Shown: positions 10,966 through 23,835, counted from the stretch's first letter. The stretch is DNA of 64,000 bases from Rosa chinensis (GCF_002994745.2 NC_037090.1:33276501-33340500); one strand, 5' to 3'. Notes: generated from the sequence alone by a model not told the origin. Made by a program: numbers and translations.

Positions 10966-11850
10966 TTACCTAAAACTCCCACCACCATAGGGCATTAACA
11001 TCTGAATTTGCATGCTGTCATACTCACTAGTTGTGCCACTAGAGCCTTCATCACCATCACCCTTAACATTAACAATGTAAGCTTCTGAATTGATAGGACC
11101 CCAGCAATTACTCAGTCTCCTCGGTACATGAATTTGCATTACTTCCCCATGGATGCTTCGCTGTAATTTGCATTCCCTCCAATTCCATGGCTACTTCATT
11201 GTAGGCCTTTCTCTCTTTTTATCCTCAGACATATTTTTGCGAGATAAGCACAGCAGAGAGCTGTCTCTGTTCTTCTCATTCACTATGTCAGCATCAAGAA
11301 TTTCAATCAAGCAATCTTTCTCTATTGAAGAAACAAAGAAACTTGCTGGGCATCTCTCTGCGTCAGGTCTAGCAAAAGAAAGTGCCACTCCGCTCGTTAG
11401 TAGCTCTGCCAGGACAACTCTAAAGCTATTGACGTCACTTTTTTCGGTGAGTTGATTGGACTGGAAAGTATTCAGGGTAGAATTCCTTTGTAAACCGTTC
11501 CATAGCCTCCTTCACCAAGGATCTCATCTGCATGATAATTGTTTGTGGCCTTCTCAAGTTCTTCCGCTGTAAAGATTTTTGTTGATTCCATGGCTCCTCT
11601 ATGACTAGCGAGTTGTCGTTGTAACGTTAAGCCACTGTTTTCTTAGAAGTGCTTCTTTTTTAGCTTGATGAGCCTTCTTTTGTTCATTTCCCAATATATC
11701 CACGAAATTAAGACCACTAAAACTAAGAAGCCTATACTGACACCTACACATATTTGGAAAATGAAATATCTATATTTCTGGGGGTTGAATGCTAAAGGTA
11801 GTTCCAGACTTCTAGCCTTCCAGGTATACCAAAAAGAGCATAGTTATTTT
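10966..11850 (-). pseudogene. wall-associated-kinase-like receptor kinase, catalytic core deleted
   Basis: Reading right to left: a transmembrane segment (ICVGVSIGFLVLVVLISWIY, about 11690-11760), a basic juxtamembrane stretch with an in-frame TAA, then the kinase start [20 protein letters not shown] and glycine loop [12 protein letters not shown] (about 11490-11590). After ILP the sequence jumps to EYFQSNQLTEKSDV and VVLAELLTSGVALSFARPD, normally downstream of the activation loop. The Lys/Glu pair, HRD and DFG motifs are all missing. The tail EYDSMQIQMLMPYGGGSFR and a TAA at 10966-10968 match WAK C-termini. WAKs are plasma-membrane receptors of pectin fragments. A further frameshift lies near 11190. 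No kinase activity is possible. Confidence 0.82.
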
Positions 11851-11969
11851 TCATATTCAATGCTATAACTGTTTATGTTTAAATCTTGTAATACCAAATA
11901 GCAGATCTTTGTGGTGTTTGCCCTTAAACTGTAGTTAACAAAAGTGCAACTAAGATATAAAGAACTCAC

Positions 11970-13310
11970 TTCTTTTAGTTGCTCCAGGCTTCTTTCCAGA
12001 TCTTCCATCGATGCTTCTTTATGAATACTTTGTAAAACAACCAGCATGTGAGAATGGAGATCATCTGAATGATGCTGCTCAAGCTTACAATGTGGTATTG
12101 GGAATTGCCATCCCACTGCATAGAAAGGACAACTAACAAGCTTCATTGGACAGATGGTAATACAATGTCTATCCATCTCACGTCTCATGATCGTGTCGGT
12201 GCAGTTTTGTTCGCATGGAATTATCTTGATTCTTGAAGGAGCATATTGCATCATGTTTATACACCTGGCTTGCACAAAATATGGCATTATATCCATCATT
12301 TGTGCAACTCATAGACCTATAGCCACAATTTGGAAAATTCTGTTCAAGCTCCTCTGGGGTGTGAAATTTCATATCGCAGTGATGCTAATTCTTGAGGTCG
12401 ACATTCTTTACCAAACTCTGTGCTATTGTTTCTATCTCATCAACCAACCAAAACCCACTTATTTCCATCTCTTGAACAAAATCATCTATTTTATCTTCTC
12501 TCTTTTCACTTAGCAGCCATCCTCAAACCTGACTAAATAAATTTCTCTTGGAGCTGGCAAAGTCATCAAACAAAATCAGAAATGATGTCATAGGGATGAT
12601 CAGACACTTAACGATCTTGGCCACCTTCTAGGATAACAGATTCTGCAACAAAATTCTCATTTCTTTGAGTGACAACTCCACCATTTCCTTTCTCACATCG
12701 GCCGCCACAGAAGCAGGGGTCTTGAAGATATCTCCAGATGTCTTATCAACACAAGCAGCAGCTAATCTAGGAATGAAACCTTGAGCTATGTTGTGGACTA
12801 ATTCCGTGTTGTAAAGATCAGAATGGAATGAAGGACCTCCATTTTTCCCATCTTCAATCTTTTCTGGTTCAAGTTCCACATTAGTTGCAAGTAGATCATC
12901 AATGGTTGACAATTCCTATAAACAATATACACTTGATTACCCAATAATCATTGTTTTCGAAGGGGCACATTGTTAATAACTCAATATGAACAATTTTGAA
13001 GTCCTATTGCTGATCACAAATTTACAGCAAAGATACAAAGACTTCTACATTTTGGGTCTAATTGTGAAATTCATTTTTGAAAACCTAGTTGCCAGATTTT
13101 TCTCAGTGTCGAAGCTTGTTTTGCCCTCACAGATTCGCAATAAATCTATGGGTATCAGAATTAGCAGGTAAAAAAACCAATATGGAAAGAAGGAAAAACG
13201 TTTGTGGCTGCTGGATGAATCAATACAAAACCCAACTCCTTGGTCTTTTTCTAAAGAGTTTTGAATTACCTGCATCATTTTCGTAGATAAGCGGACGAGA
13301 TGTGTCTGGT
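11970..13310 (-). pseudogene. TRAF-type zinc-finger protein, decayed copy
   Basis: Main exon 11970-12915, with an acceptor at its right end and an unused GTGAGT donor at its left; a likely upstream exon with a GT donor ends at 13270. Residues such as GPSFHSDLYNTELVHNIAQG, SGDIFKTPASVAADVRKEM, KIIPCEQNCTDTIMRREMDR and HCITICPMKLVSCPFYAVG match the plant TRAF-type zinc-finger family (Arabidopsis At1g09920 type). Breaks: a stop at 12628, more stops in 12480-12620, and a frameshift near 12250 between CTNDGYNAIFCASQ and the CEQNC segment. It keeps intron signals, so it is a duplicated gene copy, not a processed one. It sits directly upstream of the WAK pseudogene on the same strand. Confidence 0.75.
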
Positions 13311-14094
13311 TCAAAATCTCACAAAATCATTTTAGTTCTGCAATACCCCAATGCCAATAATCAGAAGAATGAATAAAACTCAACAGAATCAGAAGAATGA
13401 ATAATACTCAACAGAATTAGCCAAAGCAATCATAAGACCCTGAGGGAAGTCCAGATATATCAAATTTGAAAAATGAAATTACATTTATTTGTTTGTTTTG
13501 TAGGTAACTGTCCCTGCGTAAATATCATGTATGACTCTCTCCAAGACGTTTTAGGTACGAGGAGAAAAACAAGGGAAAGTTCTCCGAATTATACTCTGAG
13601 AAAAAAGAGGAAAATCCAACAGAGAAGTTTTGAATGCTCCCTTCCTCATGAAATCAAGGAGAGAGGGATTTAATTTAAATGGAATGGTTGGTATGATTAA
13701 AAATGAAAAGAAGAGAAAAAACTTCTTTTTGTCATCCCACAAGATTAATATACCTACACTTTCTCTAAGAAATGAATATTCCAAGCAAAAAGTAAAAGAG
13801 TATCTTAAGGTTAAATGAGTGTGTATTTTTGATAACACGAATGGTCATTGCATTCTAAATCAAGATGTCAAGATGTTAAATACATAGACCAGGTCCCTCA
13901 ACATTCTGGCAAAATTTTTGATTCTTAAATAATATTAAGGTAAGACATACCCATTATCAACACACCGAAGCTCTTTTAATTGCAAAAACAAAACCGAGCA
14001 TACTATAATAGAATTTAAAACCGTTGGATCTAAGCAGCATATAGTAGCGAACAAAACCTAAATAAAAAACAAAACAATGACTTTACCCTTCCTC
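13311..14094. other. intergenic, nothing recognised
   Basis: AT-rich spacer between the TRAF-type pseudogene and the 3' end of the WDR6-like gene. The only oddity is a repeated AATAATACTCAACAGAAT-type string near 13375-13420. It probably includes the 3' UTR of the WDR6-like gene just below 14095. Confidence 0.5.
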
Positions 14095-17000
14095 TTACTG
14101 GGTTATATCAACTGATGCCAGAATTTCAGAGAACTCCAGCATCTGCATTCCCCTCCCAGCTACAGCAATCTGATATTTGTTCCTAAATAGAACAAACAAC
14201 ACTTGTAAATTGTTATCTGCTAAATTTTATATTAATAAAATGCTACATCATTGTCCAGTAAGGCACCCTACTCACCTGCCACACAGTTTAGCATCCAGTG
14301 CTTCTGGCTCTGGCACACTGATGACTAAATAAGCATACTCGATTAATTTACCTTCCTCCTGAAGACGCCAGCACCTGACACGCTGATCCAGACCAGTTGA
14401 AAAAACCCAAGATCCGTCTGTCCAAACACCTAAATAAAAGAAAGTATCTTAGTAAACATGATCAATTTTAGCAGACCACGAACTAGAAGATCAAAGTTCA
14501 AGTAGGAAACAGAGACATCAAGGGGTAATAAAAAAAGAAAAAAGAAAAAAGGGAGTTCAACTACACAAGACAAAAGAAAAAAGAAAAAAGGGAGTTCAAC
14601 TACACAAGACCTCTTTACGCTCATTATGTACTCAAAGACGGCATTGTGAAACTAGGATTGAATATATGCCTTCACCTTTTACGGCAGAGCTGTGAGCTGA
14701 GGGGACTGTATCATGATTTAAGAATCGGATCCAATAGTTCTTCTTCTTGTCTTGGTTAGAATGAACCAACTTCTTTGCATTTCCAAGTTCAGTGATTGAA
14801 TTTTTGATTTCCAGTGTCATATTATCAAATTCAGCGCTAAATGTTGACAATGACAATTCAAATGTAAGACAGCTAAGGGCTTGATCATCACCCCCACTAA
14901 TTAAATTATAGAGAAAACCGATTTCAGGACTTAGACAACCCTCTACATTTGAAATGTGGAGAGAATTGACACCAGATTTGTGAATGGCCTTGAAGACAAG
15001 TAATGGTGATATTTCACATATGTCCGATGAGGAATCATAAGCACTTGCTTCTGAATCTAGGGAAGCAGTATGAATAGCATGTGAAGAAGCCGTTCTACTG
15101 CTCCCATTATCATTTAGCATTGATGAAGTTCCATCCCCAGAATGCTTTGGCAAATTCTCATCAGTTTCCACTCCAGCTTTGACAGTAGTAGAACTGGCAC
15201 CTAGCCTATTCTTTGACATTCTACTGTCTAAAGATCTCCACCGTCTTCCACCCTGACTTCCCCTCCCTGTTCTCGGCCGTTTCTGACAGTCAATGAACTT
15301 TTCTGTATCAAGCACTGATACCAGCTGCATAAAAGCTTCAATGCTTCTAGTGAGGTCCCAAAAGGCAATACTTCCATCAGTAGCCCCACTGATGAGAATA
15401 TACAAACTTCCAATCTGCCAATTGCCTGTGAATCAAAGTGACAAGAAGCAACACTTCTGTAATGCAACCCAAAAAATCAAGATATTAAGAATCAAGACAA
15501 ACATTTTGAATAAGACCCTAGCGTGCATATGCTTAAAAATACAAAAATAATGGCAAGGGGAAACCTTGGGCGACAGAGAGCCAAGTGATTATCTACATTT
15601 TGAAACGTAATTTCAAATGTCAAAAGATATCAATCTTACATTCAACTAAAATGTCTAGACTGTGGATGAGTTGTTAGATAGCAAGAGAAGCCCAAGAAAA
15701 TACCAAAAATACTTTACTTGATGGTTAGAGACAGAGGAACAACACTTATTCTAATGGCATAGTTGCAATGGTCAATGCCACTTAAAAAGGTGCTGCCCAA
15801 ACGAAATTCCCGACCTAAGATGCAGTTCTGATTCAGACCAAATGCTATTGAGGGAGATTCTGAATAGCCACATTCTTTTTTTTTTCTTTTTCTTTTTTTG
15901 ATAAATCACATGATAAAACTTACCCGAATAGCCACATTCTTAAAATTACATCATTTGATTTGCAATACAAGGAAATTATGTAACTAATGGGGACCAACAT
16001 TACGGTCCAGAATAGAGGGGCTCAACAATTCCAACTATGTATATCAAAAAGTTTTCCCAATGCACAAACTTCTACCCACTAGAATAATAACTAACCTTCA
16101 GAAGGTAGACATGCAGGAAGGATGACATGCTGTAGGGACAGAACTGGTGATGATAGAGGACACAGAAAAGCAACATCAAACCTACAGCGAGGTGAAGTTA
16201 TAGAATATCATACAGGAGACCATGAAAAAACATTAAGAAAAAAAAACAACAAAAGCTCTTCATAAATACCATAGCCTATAGGGCAAAACTAGAGCCCGTA
16301 ATGCAAGGGTGGCATCAGAACAAGCAACACCAATAAAACAGACAGTTATCCTGAAAAGCAATGCAAGACAATGTATTAGGTCCAAAGTGGAAATTGACAA
16401 GAAAGACAAATCTTAGTTGTTTTCTATTACCTGGAATTGGCGCACTTTACAAGAAAAGCAGTAACAGCCATGTATCTCCAGTCATCTTCATATTTATCTT
16501 TAATGCAGGAGTTCAAGTCTTTGTTTCCCTTTTCTGATGCTGCATCATCTTTACCATCAGCATCGCCAGCTTGATCAGCTCTTTTCTCGATGTTTGTTGG
16601 AACTTTTTGAATACTAGAATATTTTGCTGGCATATCTGTAGAAAGCCACTGGAATGACATTGAAGGCGACTCTGGGGACAAACATGTATTGCCATTTCCA
16701 GTGTTGTCATGCTGCGGATCACGTACTATTTCTTCCTTCTTGTCTACTTTCCTACTTCTTAGTAGCCAAGAAGTCAAGACCCGCTTTGCACCAACAGAAA
16801 TCAACAAAGTTGGAGTCTCTCTATTCTCTGTTGTTCCATTGTTAGCAGTTCTTATATTGGGAATGCCAGTCATATCTGACGGAAGTATGTTTATCTTTGA
16901 CACACAGCATATTGATCTCACAGCTGATCCACCAACATGCTCCCCAAGCAATTTTGATCCAGACCAATTATCAACATCTGGCATATACCTAAGTAAACCA

Positions 17001-20000
17001 TTACACGATTAGCTGCTCTTGCATAAACATTTACTCACTTTACCGACTTGGGTGGAATTGCAACAATATTTAAAATGCCAAGCATATGCTCATTTCTATG
17101 TAGTACATACATGCTGCAAGCATGTATACTCTCAGCTGACCAACTTAAGGTCTAGAAAATAGGATCAAATATTTAATTATATTACCGAAAAAAACAAATC
17201 AGCAAACTGGCCACATTTATCAGATTCTAAACAGCATACAATAGCCATACCTAGTCAACCTCACAGTTCCGTCTTCACAGCCAGTTGCAATCCAACTAGA
17301 TCTATAGAGCAGATGGTCCTTCCCAGTTACTCCAGGTTGCAATTCTTCTGAGACAAAGCATATGGAATGCATCTCTCTCCCATGGAATTGCATATGCAAA
17401 TTCCTAGAGAGTTCCTTCCCTTCACCATTCAGTACCCAGCGTCGATGAATATAAATGATATCATCCTGACAAAGAAATGAATATTGGGCTTACTTTTAGC
17501 ATAAACTCAAAATTACTAGAAAATGTTTGAACCTTACTTTTCAAAAGTGAAAATAATGAAAGACACGCATAATGGTTAACTATAAAGATAAAATGTGGCT
17601 AGCAGCAAATCAATTCAATTACGATGTATGTCATATCATGGCCTCTTATAGATTTGTTCCAGAGTTAAAATAAAGTGAGGCTTGTAGCTTTGGTAATAGA
17701 GAGCAATTCTACCCAAACCTAGGTCAATGTTTGACTCTCATTGTTCCCTCCTGGGTCTTATCCCTCCTTTGTATCAAAAGAAAATTGACAGAAAAACAGC
17801 TTTGTAAGGGACGACTCCACCGTTTAGGGTCGAAAGAAAAGTTACAACCAGTTTTTTGACCCCCTTCATGTACCTACCTTTCTGGAATACTTATTCTAGT
17901 GGGTTTATTTATTTATTTATTTTCTGAAATTATTTAATCAAAATAGCCAGGCTGATACAAACCTTAACATATGCAAAGCAGTTCTTTATCTCTGGTACAT
18001 CACCAAGATAATAGGAATGAGGACGCCGCCATCCACCACATGGGATTTGGAAGACCTGGAACAAATATGGACTCAGGCACCAAAAATGAAGAACACAAGT
18101 AACTTATAAATCATTTTAAAGGAAGCAATATGATGTGCAGGAAGAGAATTTACCTTGGTCTCAGTTAATAAATTCCAAATTATAAAATCCACTGATGCAA
18201 AACCAGCAGCATAATGACAGTTTGATGGCTCATTCACAAAGCTATTGCACGCAGAGACAGATTGAATAAGACTCAACTCCTTCACTTGTTTCATCCCTAT
18301 AAATTCCAAATCCTTCCTATCTTTGTCATATTCCAGATAGCATATACACCCATCTGCTCCAGTCTGAGAAGAGTGAGAAGTTAATTACATAACCATGAAT
18401 AAGATATGAATATGATAATACATCAGTGTGTTTTTTTCTTTTCTTTTTTTTGTTGAAAGACAAGGGAATGATATATCGCACCAAAATTTCTCATGATACA
18501 CACATACACAGACATACACAAAAAAATGATAGAAAAGAGTATCATATCAAGTAAATTTTGCCTTACCGAGCATATTTCAATCTGATTACTACTTAGTCTA
18601 GCAACAGCAACACTGGAGATGCTTGATATCCCATGAGCTCCTCTGAAACAACTTGATGGAGATATTTTAACATCAGAAGTGACCAATGTGCCCAGCAACA
18701 CACTCTTCAACAAAGGGAACAAAACAAGATTTCCACGTATATCTCCACATACCAATACCTGCAATTTGAACTTGAGGGAATATAAAAACAATTTACAGTA
18801 AATCTAATTCAAGTCCAGCAAGGGCATCAATTTGAAATGATCTGTTCATTTTATATATTAACTTAGGCAAGTATTTTATAATCGAAGGTGGATGCTTTTT
18901 GTTCCTGTGTCACTGGGACTTGCACTAGTCATTGTTTATCATGTCTTACCTAAGCATACTGAAGAAGTTTCAAAGAACTTAAATTTGGAGCTTTGGGGTA
19001 TGTGTGTTTCACTATTTTGTGTCAGAAGGGAGGGCAATGGGATGCAGAGACACTACTGTTGGATTGATCAAGACAGAAGATATGATGCCTAACAAGTAAG
19101 AACAGACACCACATATGGCTCAATTTAAGTTTGCTCTGCACGGGGGTCGGTTTCACACACACACAGATTCCAAACACTTCTTACCAACGATGAAACAACA
19201 TTTAACTAGAAGAAACAGATAATGGTAAAAATCCCATATAAATGAAATTAAACAGGAAAAAAAATGATGAGATGAGGTCACCTCTTCCTCCAAAGATGCA
19301 TCTAAACACATTATTCTACTTCCGAAACTTGATGTGAATTCAGCTAAAAGAGACACATCACAGCTCGTTGCAGAGTGATCACACAGCCTCCACAGCTTCA
19401 ATGTTCCTCTAGGATCAGCAGTGAAGATGAACCTACATGGTGACAACGGCAGAATTGATGAGCTGAATATTCTAACTTTAGGCATCTGAAAAACAAATCA
19501 AGAAGATTTGAATGTCTATCATGGGAAGTCTAAGTAGCATGGCCATAATCAGTCTGCAAATTGGCACAGTGATACGTGTAGCAATTCTAGAATATGATCA
19601 ACATTGACATTCATGGCCAATACATCTACATGGGAAATTGGATAGCATCCATTCAATATGTATGAGTAACTTAGGTATGGATGAGAATTAAGTGAACATT
19701 ACCCGTAACCTAGTGACTGGCACCAATGTGCTCCAAGGAGTTGTCTTTCTATTCCAGCTGACCAAGTAAAGGCAAAACCAACTCTAGGGGTACAAGCACC
19801 ATATATAACCCCAACAACTGTCATGTTTCCTTTACCATCTCCAACAGCAATCCAATCCTTAACACCAGAAGAAAGTTTGAATGGTTCTGACAATAAATCC
19901 ATGCAAACAATTGGCACCTCCTCACTGACGCGAACAAGTTTTGTCCATTCTACTTCGGTATCCAATAGCTTAGCATGGTACATATAACCATGGTTTGTGG

Positions 20001-22932
20001 AAACATAAAGGGTGTCCTCACATGTAAAACGCAAGCAACGAACATATTCACTTTTGCTGGAGAGATAACAAAGCGGCCAATAAGTCCACTTTTTACCAAT
20101 AAAGTAAACAATATTTTGGTTTGTTACAAAAGAGGGCAAAAAAAAAAAAAAAAAAGGAAGTGGAAAGAAAGAAAATGGGTGTGCGCGTAACTAAATTAGA
20201 TGTATGCATATTTATAAATCTTGAGGTCTTAATACCCACCCATCTATTTGACAAATGTATCATTACCTGCTGCCAAAGAAACCAAGATTTTAAGAAGTTG
20301 GACTCTTATAGTCTAGTCCTTTCTTATCTATTGTGCCAATGGATCACTTACCCTAGCTCAGTATGTGGACGACCAAATTTCTATATTGCATTTTCAAAAA
20401 CTTAAAAAGAGTTTTCTGAGTACAAACTTATATTTTCTCCTCTTTGATAATATTAAGATTGTGTAGTTTAAGAGGGCCGAGATGAACCTGTCCATAGGTC
20501 CAATATGCTCGGATAAAGTAGGGATACGAGTTGTGTATGTAACTATTCCACCGATTTGTTTTGTCTCTGCATGTCCCTTTAATCCCCCAGAGAATGGAAT
20601 GTGCAGCTGATGCACTTTAATTGCAGAGTCAAAGCCAGCAGTAATTAGAAGCGAAGATTTCGGATCATACAAACATCGCCATATGCCCCTTCCTCTGTAC
20701 ATAAAAAGAATGGGAATGATTAAGGCTGTCTGCCACATAATTAGAGTTCCTGGAACTGTTACCAACCAATTTTTTCCAGAACTTATTCTAAAACAATGCT
20801 GATATTGTATACAATGATTTACAGTTTTATATGATAGAAACCAACGTAATCATTTTCTGTTTCTCAAAATTCAACAGAAAAAGAAACACTAGTCACTTAC
20901 ATGTGCTCCTTGATTGTCTCTAGGTGTTTTCCATCCAGGCCCCACACACGACAAGTACAATCCTCACCAGCTGTGACAATTAACTTCATAAGAAAAAAAA
21001 CGTGTCGAAGAAACTGGTTAGGAATCAGTTACTCATAAGAATCTTATAATGTAGAGTAGACCAACTTGGCTATTGCACATTGGGAACCATATGCAAAACA
21101 GAACTGGAACAATAAAGTTCAGTTGAATAGAAGATAAAGTTTATAATGCTGCGTAGACCAACTTGGTTATTGCACATTGGGAAAATTAACCAAATGCAAA
21201 ACAAAACAGAACAATAAAGTTCAGTTGAATAGAAGAAAAAATTTATAATCTCGTGTAGACCAACTTGGTTATTTCACATTGGGGAAATTAACCATATGCA
21301 AAACAGAACCAGAACAGTAAAGTTCAGTTGACTAGGAGATAAAATTTAGGCAAATTAATTCATATAACCGTTACACACATCGAAGATAGACTGGACTGAA
21401 AATCCAATAAATGACAACTCTTCTTGACGATAAATTTGAAATATCTGCTCTCACTGGGAGTTCATTTTCCACTAACATAGTCTCTTTTTAGGACAAAAGG
21501 CAATGTTCGAACATTTTGTAAAGCTTACCGATCCAAAAATGCAGCAGTCCCAAACTCGGGCACTGTGACCAAATAACATAAGCCCAATGGAGTCTGCTGG
21601 CTTATTAGAATGCATCGTTTCAGTACAAACTGCCCAGACACGAGCACTGTGCTAACAAAGAGAGCAAATTAATGATTAGAAACACTCATTAATAAAAAAA
21701 AAGTATCATAAAGATCATAGAATTTAAGCAATAATTCACCTACGATCGTCAGATACTGAAACCAGTTTTGATCCATCAGAGGACCACGATATGCGAAAAA
21801 TTGAACCTTCATGTCCAGCAAGTTTGCTAATATGAATAGCTTCATACTGGCAATTATGAAGCTGAACACCGTTTGAGAGCGAATTGCTTTGATCAAAGTG
21901 CTGTTCAACTTGGCTTGTCAAACATGATGCATCAGACTGAGAAGCCACTTTCCAAACAATGATCTGTGCAAATCCAATTCATGAAAAGAGTTCAGAAAAG
22001 CAGAGAGATCAACAAATTAAGTCGTTTATGGGGGTGGGCGAAGTAGTATTAGTTGGTATCAGCAAAAGTAGTAATGAGAAGACACACACAGCAGGGAGAC
22101 TAATTCAATCATTTAAGTTTGTGGGGGGAATTATTGAAAGGCAAGATTAGCCACCTCATTATAGATAGTACCGGATGCAATGCGCAGAGCTTCAATAGTT
22201 TCACCCCATAACCGCATTGAATACAGAAGCGTCCTCTCTACAGTTGAATATAAAAAATTCAATTCTTGAACAAAAAAAAAAAAAAACAGAAGCTCAAAAA
22301 CAAATCAATCATTTTAATTAGAACTAACCAGGATGCTGAACTTGAAGAACCACGGTAGAAGTAGATACATCCCAAAGATGGACAGAGTTGTCACTACACC
22401 CAATAGCAAGACACTGACCTTCCCCATGCTACCACATTAAAAAAAAAATTCACTAAATAGTAAAAAATTGTTACTAAACAAAACCAGTTGAAGTTGAGTA
22501 AGCATTGATTACCTTGATGAAGGAAACATCCAGAACCCAATTCCCAAAGTTAGGTAACAAGTGCAACAGCCTCAGACCAACGCTGACTTGCTGCCCCAAA
22601 TTAATCTCCAATCTAAACACCTTGACTCTCCTTTCCCCAAACACAGCGATTTCGAAATCAACACCTTGACTCTCCGGGCCATCAGTATGAGTAGCGCCGC
22701 AGCAAATCCCATGGACGCGAATGCCTTGGAAAACGTCGAACGAACTCATCATTGTTCCCAGCTCCAAATCATAGACCAAGATTTGCGAACCGGACCCGGC
22801 CACTAAATAAGGAAGCTCCCTTATTATTGACAGGTGAGAAGGTAGGTGAAGGAAACACAGGGCTGACACTTCTCCCAGATATTGACCACTTTGCAGACGC
22901 CACGAGCCGCTCTTCTTCTCCTCCGTAGCCAT
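14095..22932 (-). CDS. WDR6: WDR6 / Trm734-like WD40 protein, 19 exons, 1388 aa
   Basis: Exons: 22932-22513, 22428-22329, 22237-22155, 21963-21740, 21646-21529, 20983-20901, 20694-20488, 20056-19703, 19432-19282, 18758-18567, 18363-18154, 18055-17963, 17465-17251, 16988-16431, 16350-16270, 16181-16096, 15425-14676, 14429-14276, 14182-14095. Every intron is GT-AG, and the phases sum to 4167 nt with no internal stop. The start MATEEKKSG is the first ATG in frame with the conserved WRLQSGQYLGEVSALCFL. WD40 repeats run throughout, for example CSDNSVHLWD, GSKLVSVSDDRSARVW, LIVTAGEDCTCRVWG, FIFTADPRGTLKLWR, WIATGCEDGTVRL and ILISGATDGSIAFWD. A low-complexity acidic linker lies in exon 14. The length fits plant homologues such as At4g01860. 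The family partners the Trm7/FTSJ1 methyltransferase for 2'-O-methylation of tRNA wobble base 34. Family assignment is firm; the biochemical role here is inferred. Confidence 0.95.
14535..14614. repeat. two-copy tandem repeat in WDR6 intron
   Basis: Two adjacent copies of about 40 bp, each an A/G run followed by GGGAGTTCAACTACACAAGA, in the intron between exons 17 and 18. Confidence 0.8.
17466..17962. other. WDR6 intron 12, no element recognised
   Basis: A 497-bp intron with a short TTTA-type repeat at about 17900-17920; I find no coding or transposon signal in it. Confidence 0.5.
21043..21347. repeat. three-copy ~100-bp tandem repeat in WDR6 intron
   Basis: Three consecutive copies starting near 21043, 21140 and 21242. 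Each holds GTAGACCAACTTGGTTATT, ATATGCAAAACAGAAC-type and AATAAAGTTCAGTTGA motifs. It lies in the intron between exons 5 and 6. Copies differ by several percent, so the expansion is not recent. Confidence 0.85.
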
Positions 22933-23244
22933 TGCCTTTTGCCGTCTCTCACAACTCAGCTGCCTGCTACTGAAACCTCTCAAACCCCTTTGTTCTAAAA
23001 GGGTTCAAGAGCTAATGGGCCGGGTCGGGTCGGGTCGAAAAAACTGGGCCGACGTAAAAAACTTGTTAGAGATTGACCCGGTATTAAATTCGTTGGCGTA
23101 TTTATATAGATGTTGCTTGGAAGGCCATCGTTTCTGTTTGCATTGCGTTTGCGGCACTCTCTTCTTCTTCTTCTTCTTCTTCTTCATGTTTGTTTTATCT
23201 CTCTCAATTTCGAAGAGACCATCGACAACGCAGAGTTAGAAGAG
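22933..23244. promoter_or_regulatory. divergent promoter, WDR6-like / ATG8-like
   Basis: 312 bp lie between two start codons that point away from each other. Two TGGGCC site II/TCP-type elements are present at 23016-23021 and 23045-23050, next to a GGGTC triple repeat at 23022-23036. Site II elements are typical of plant genes for translation and growth, which fits a tRNA-modification factor. A CTT repeat (about 23158-23186), common in plant 5' UTRs, precedes the ATG8-like start. Shared control is inferred from spacing. Confidence 0.6.
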
Positions 23245-23644
23245 ATGGGTAGAACAAAATCATTCAAGGACGAGCTTACATTCGGTTTGTTTTCGCCTCT
23301 TCAGTTTTCTCTTCTTGTTTTTTTTTTTTTTTGGTTTTTGTTTAGGATTGGAGTTTAGTGATATGATTTCGTCTCTGTTTGAAATATGAATCGGACTGAC
23401 AGAGCAAAGGGTGCAAGAATCGCGGGATGTTCAGGCCAAATACCCTGATCGAGTTCCGGTAAGAGCTACCCCAACTGCTTTATTGATCAATTTTCTTTGA
23501 TAAGGTTACTAATTGCAACTGAAGATTAATTAATTAAACGTACATGCATGGATTACTAACCATGACATGTTCCTTCTGTCTATGGCTACAGGTGATTGTT
23601 GAAAAGTATGCCAAGTGCGACCTTCCTCAGATGGAAAAGAGAAG
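23245..23644 (+). pseudogene. ATG8: ATG8-like gene, first three exons only
   Basis: Exons 23245-23284, 23403-23458 and 23592-23644 join in phase to give about 49 residues: MGRTKSFKDELTF, then EQRVQESRDVQAKYPDRVP, then VIVEKYAKCDLPQMEKR. This matches the N-terminal third of ATG8, closest to the ATG8h/i clade, which begins MGRSKSFK. ATG8 is the ubiquitin-like protein conjugated to phosphatidylethanolamine on autophagosome membranes. The later exons (ubiquitin core, AIM-docking site and C-terminal Gly) are not found anywhere up to 28 kb. A decayed second copy of exon 2 and then an unrelated gene tail follow. Splice sites of the three exons are intact and it keeps the promoter, so it may be transcribed, but the product could not be conjugated. 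Confidence 0.8.
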
Positions 23645-23765
23645 GTTAGTTTTCACAACCCTTTAATTCTTTCCGGCACTAGATCACACCCGTAGTATTT
23701 CATTCTCATCTTAATGGCATCATATTTTTTTCTTCTGAAATCTAAATTGGGATAGCTATATATGT

Positions 23766-23835
23766 TTGTAATTGGAATCGAACTGACAGAACTAAGGGTA
23801 GAAGAATCACAGGATGTATTCAGTCCTAAACCCTA
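23766..23835 (+). repeat. decayed duplicate of ATG8-like exon 2
   Basis: The segment from GGAATCGAACTGACAGA to ATGTATTCAG parallels 23385-23435, including the exon 2 acceptor (ACTGACAG) and the codons for QRVQESRDV, with substitutions. It lies downstream of exon 3 on the same strand. Confidence 0.75.

Noticed and set aside
18892..19092. 66-codon plus-strand frame in a WDR6 intron
   Set aside because: No domain, no splice or start context; a chance frame in an intron.
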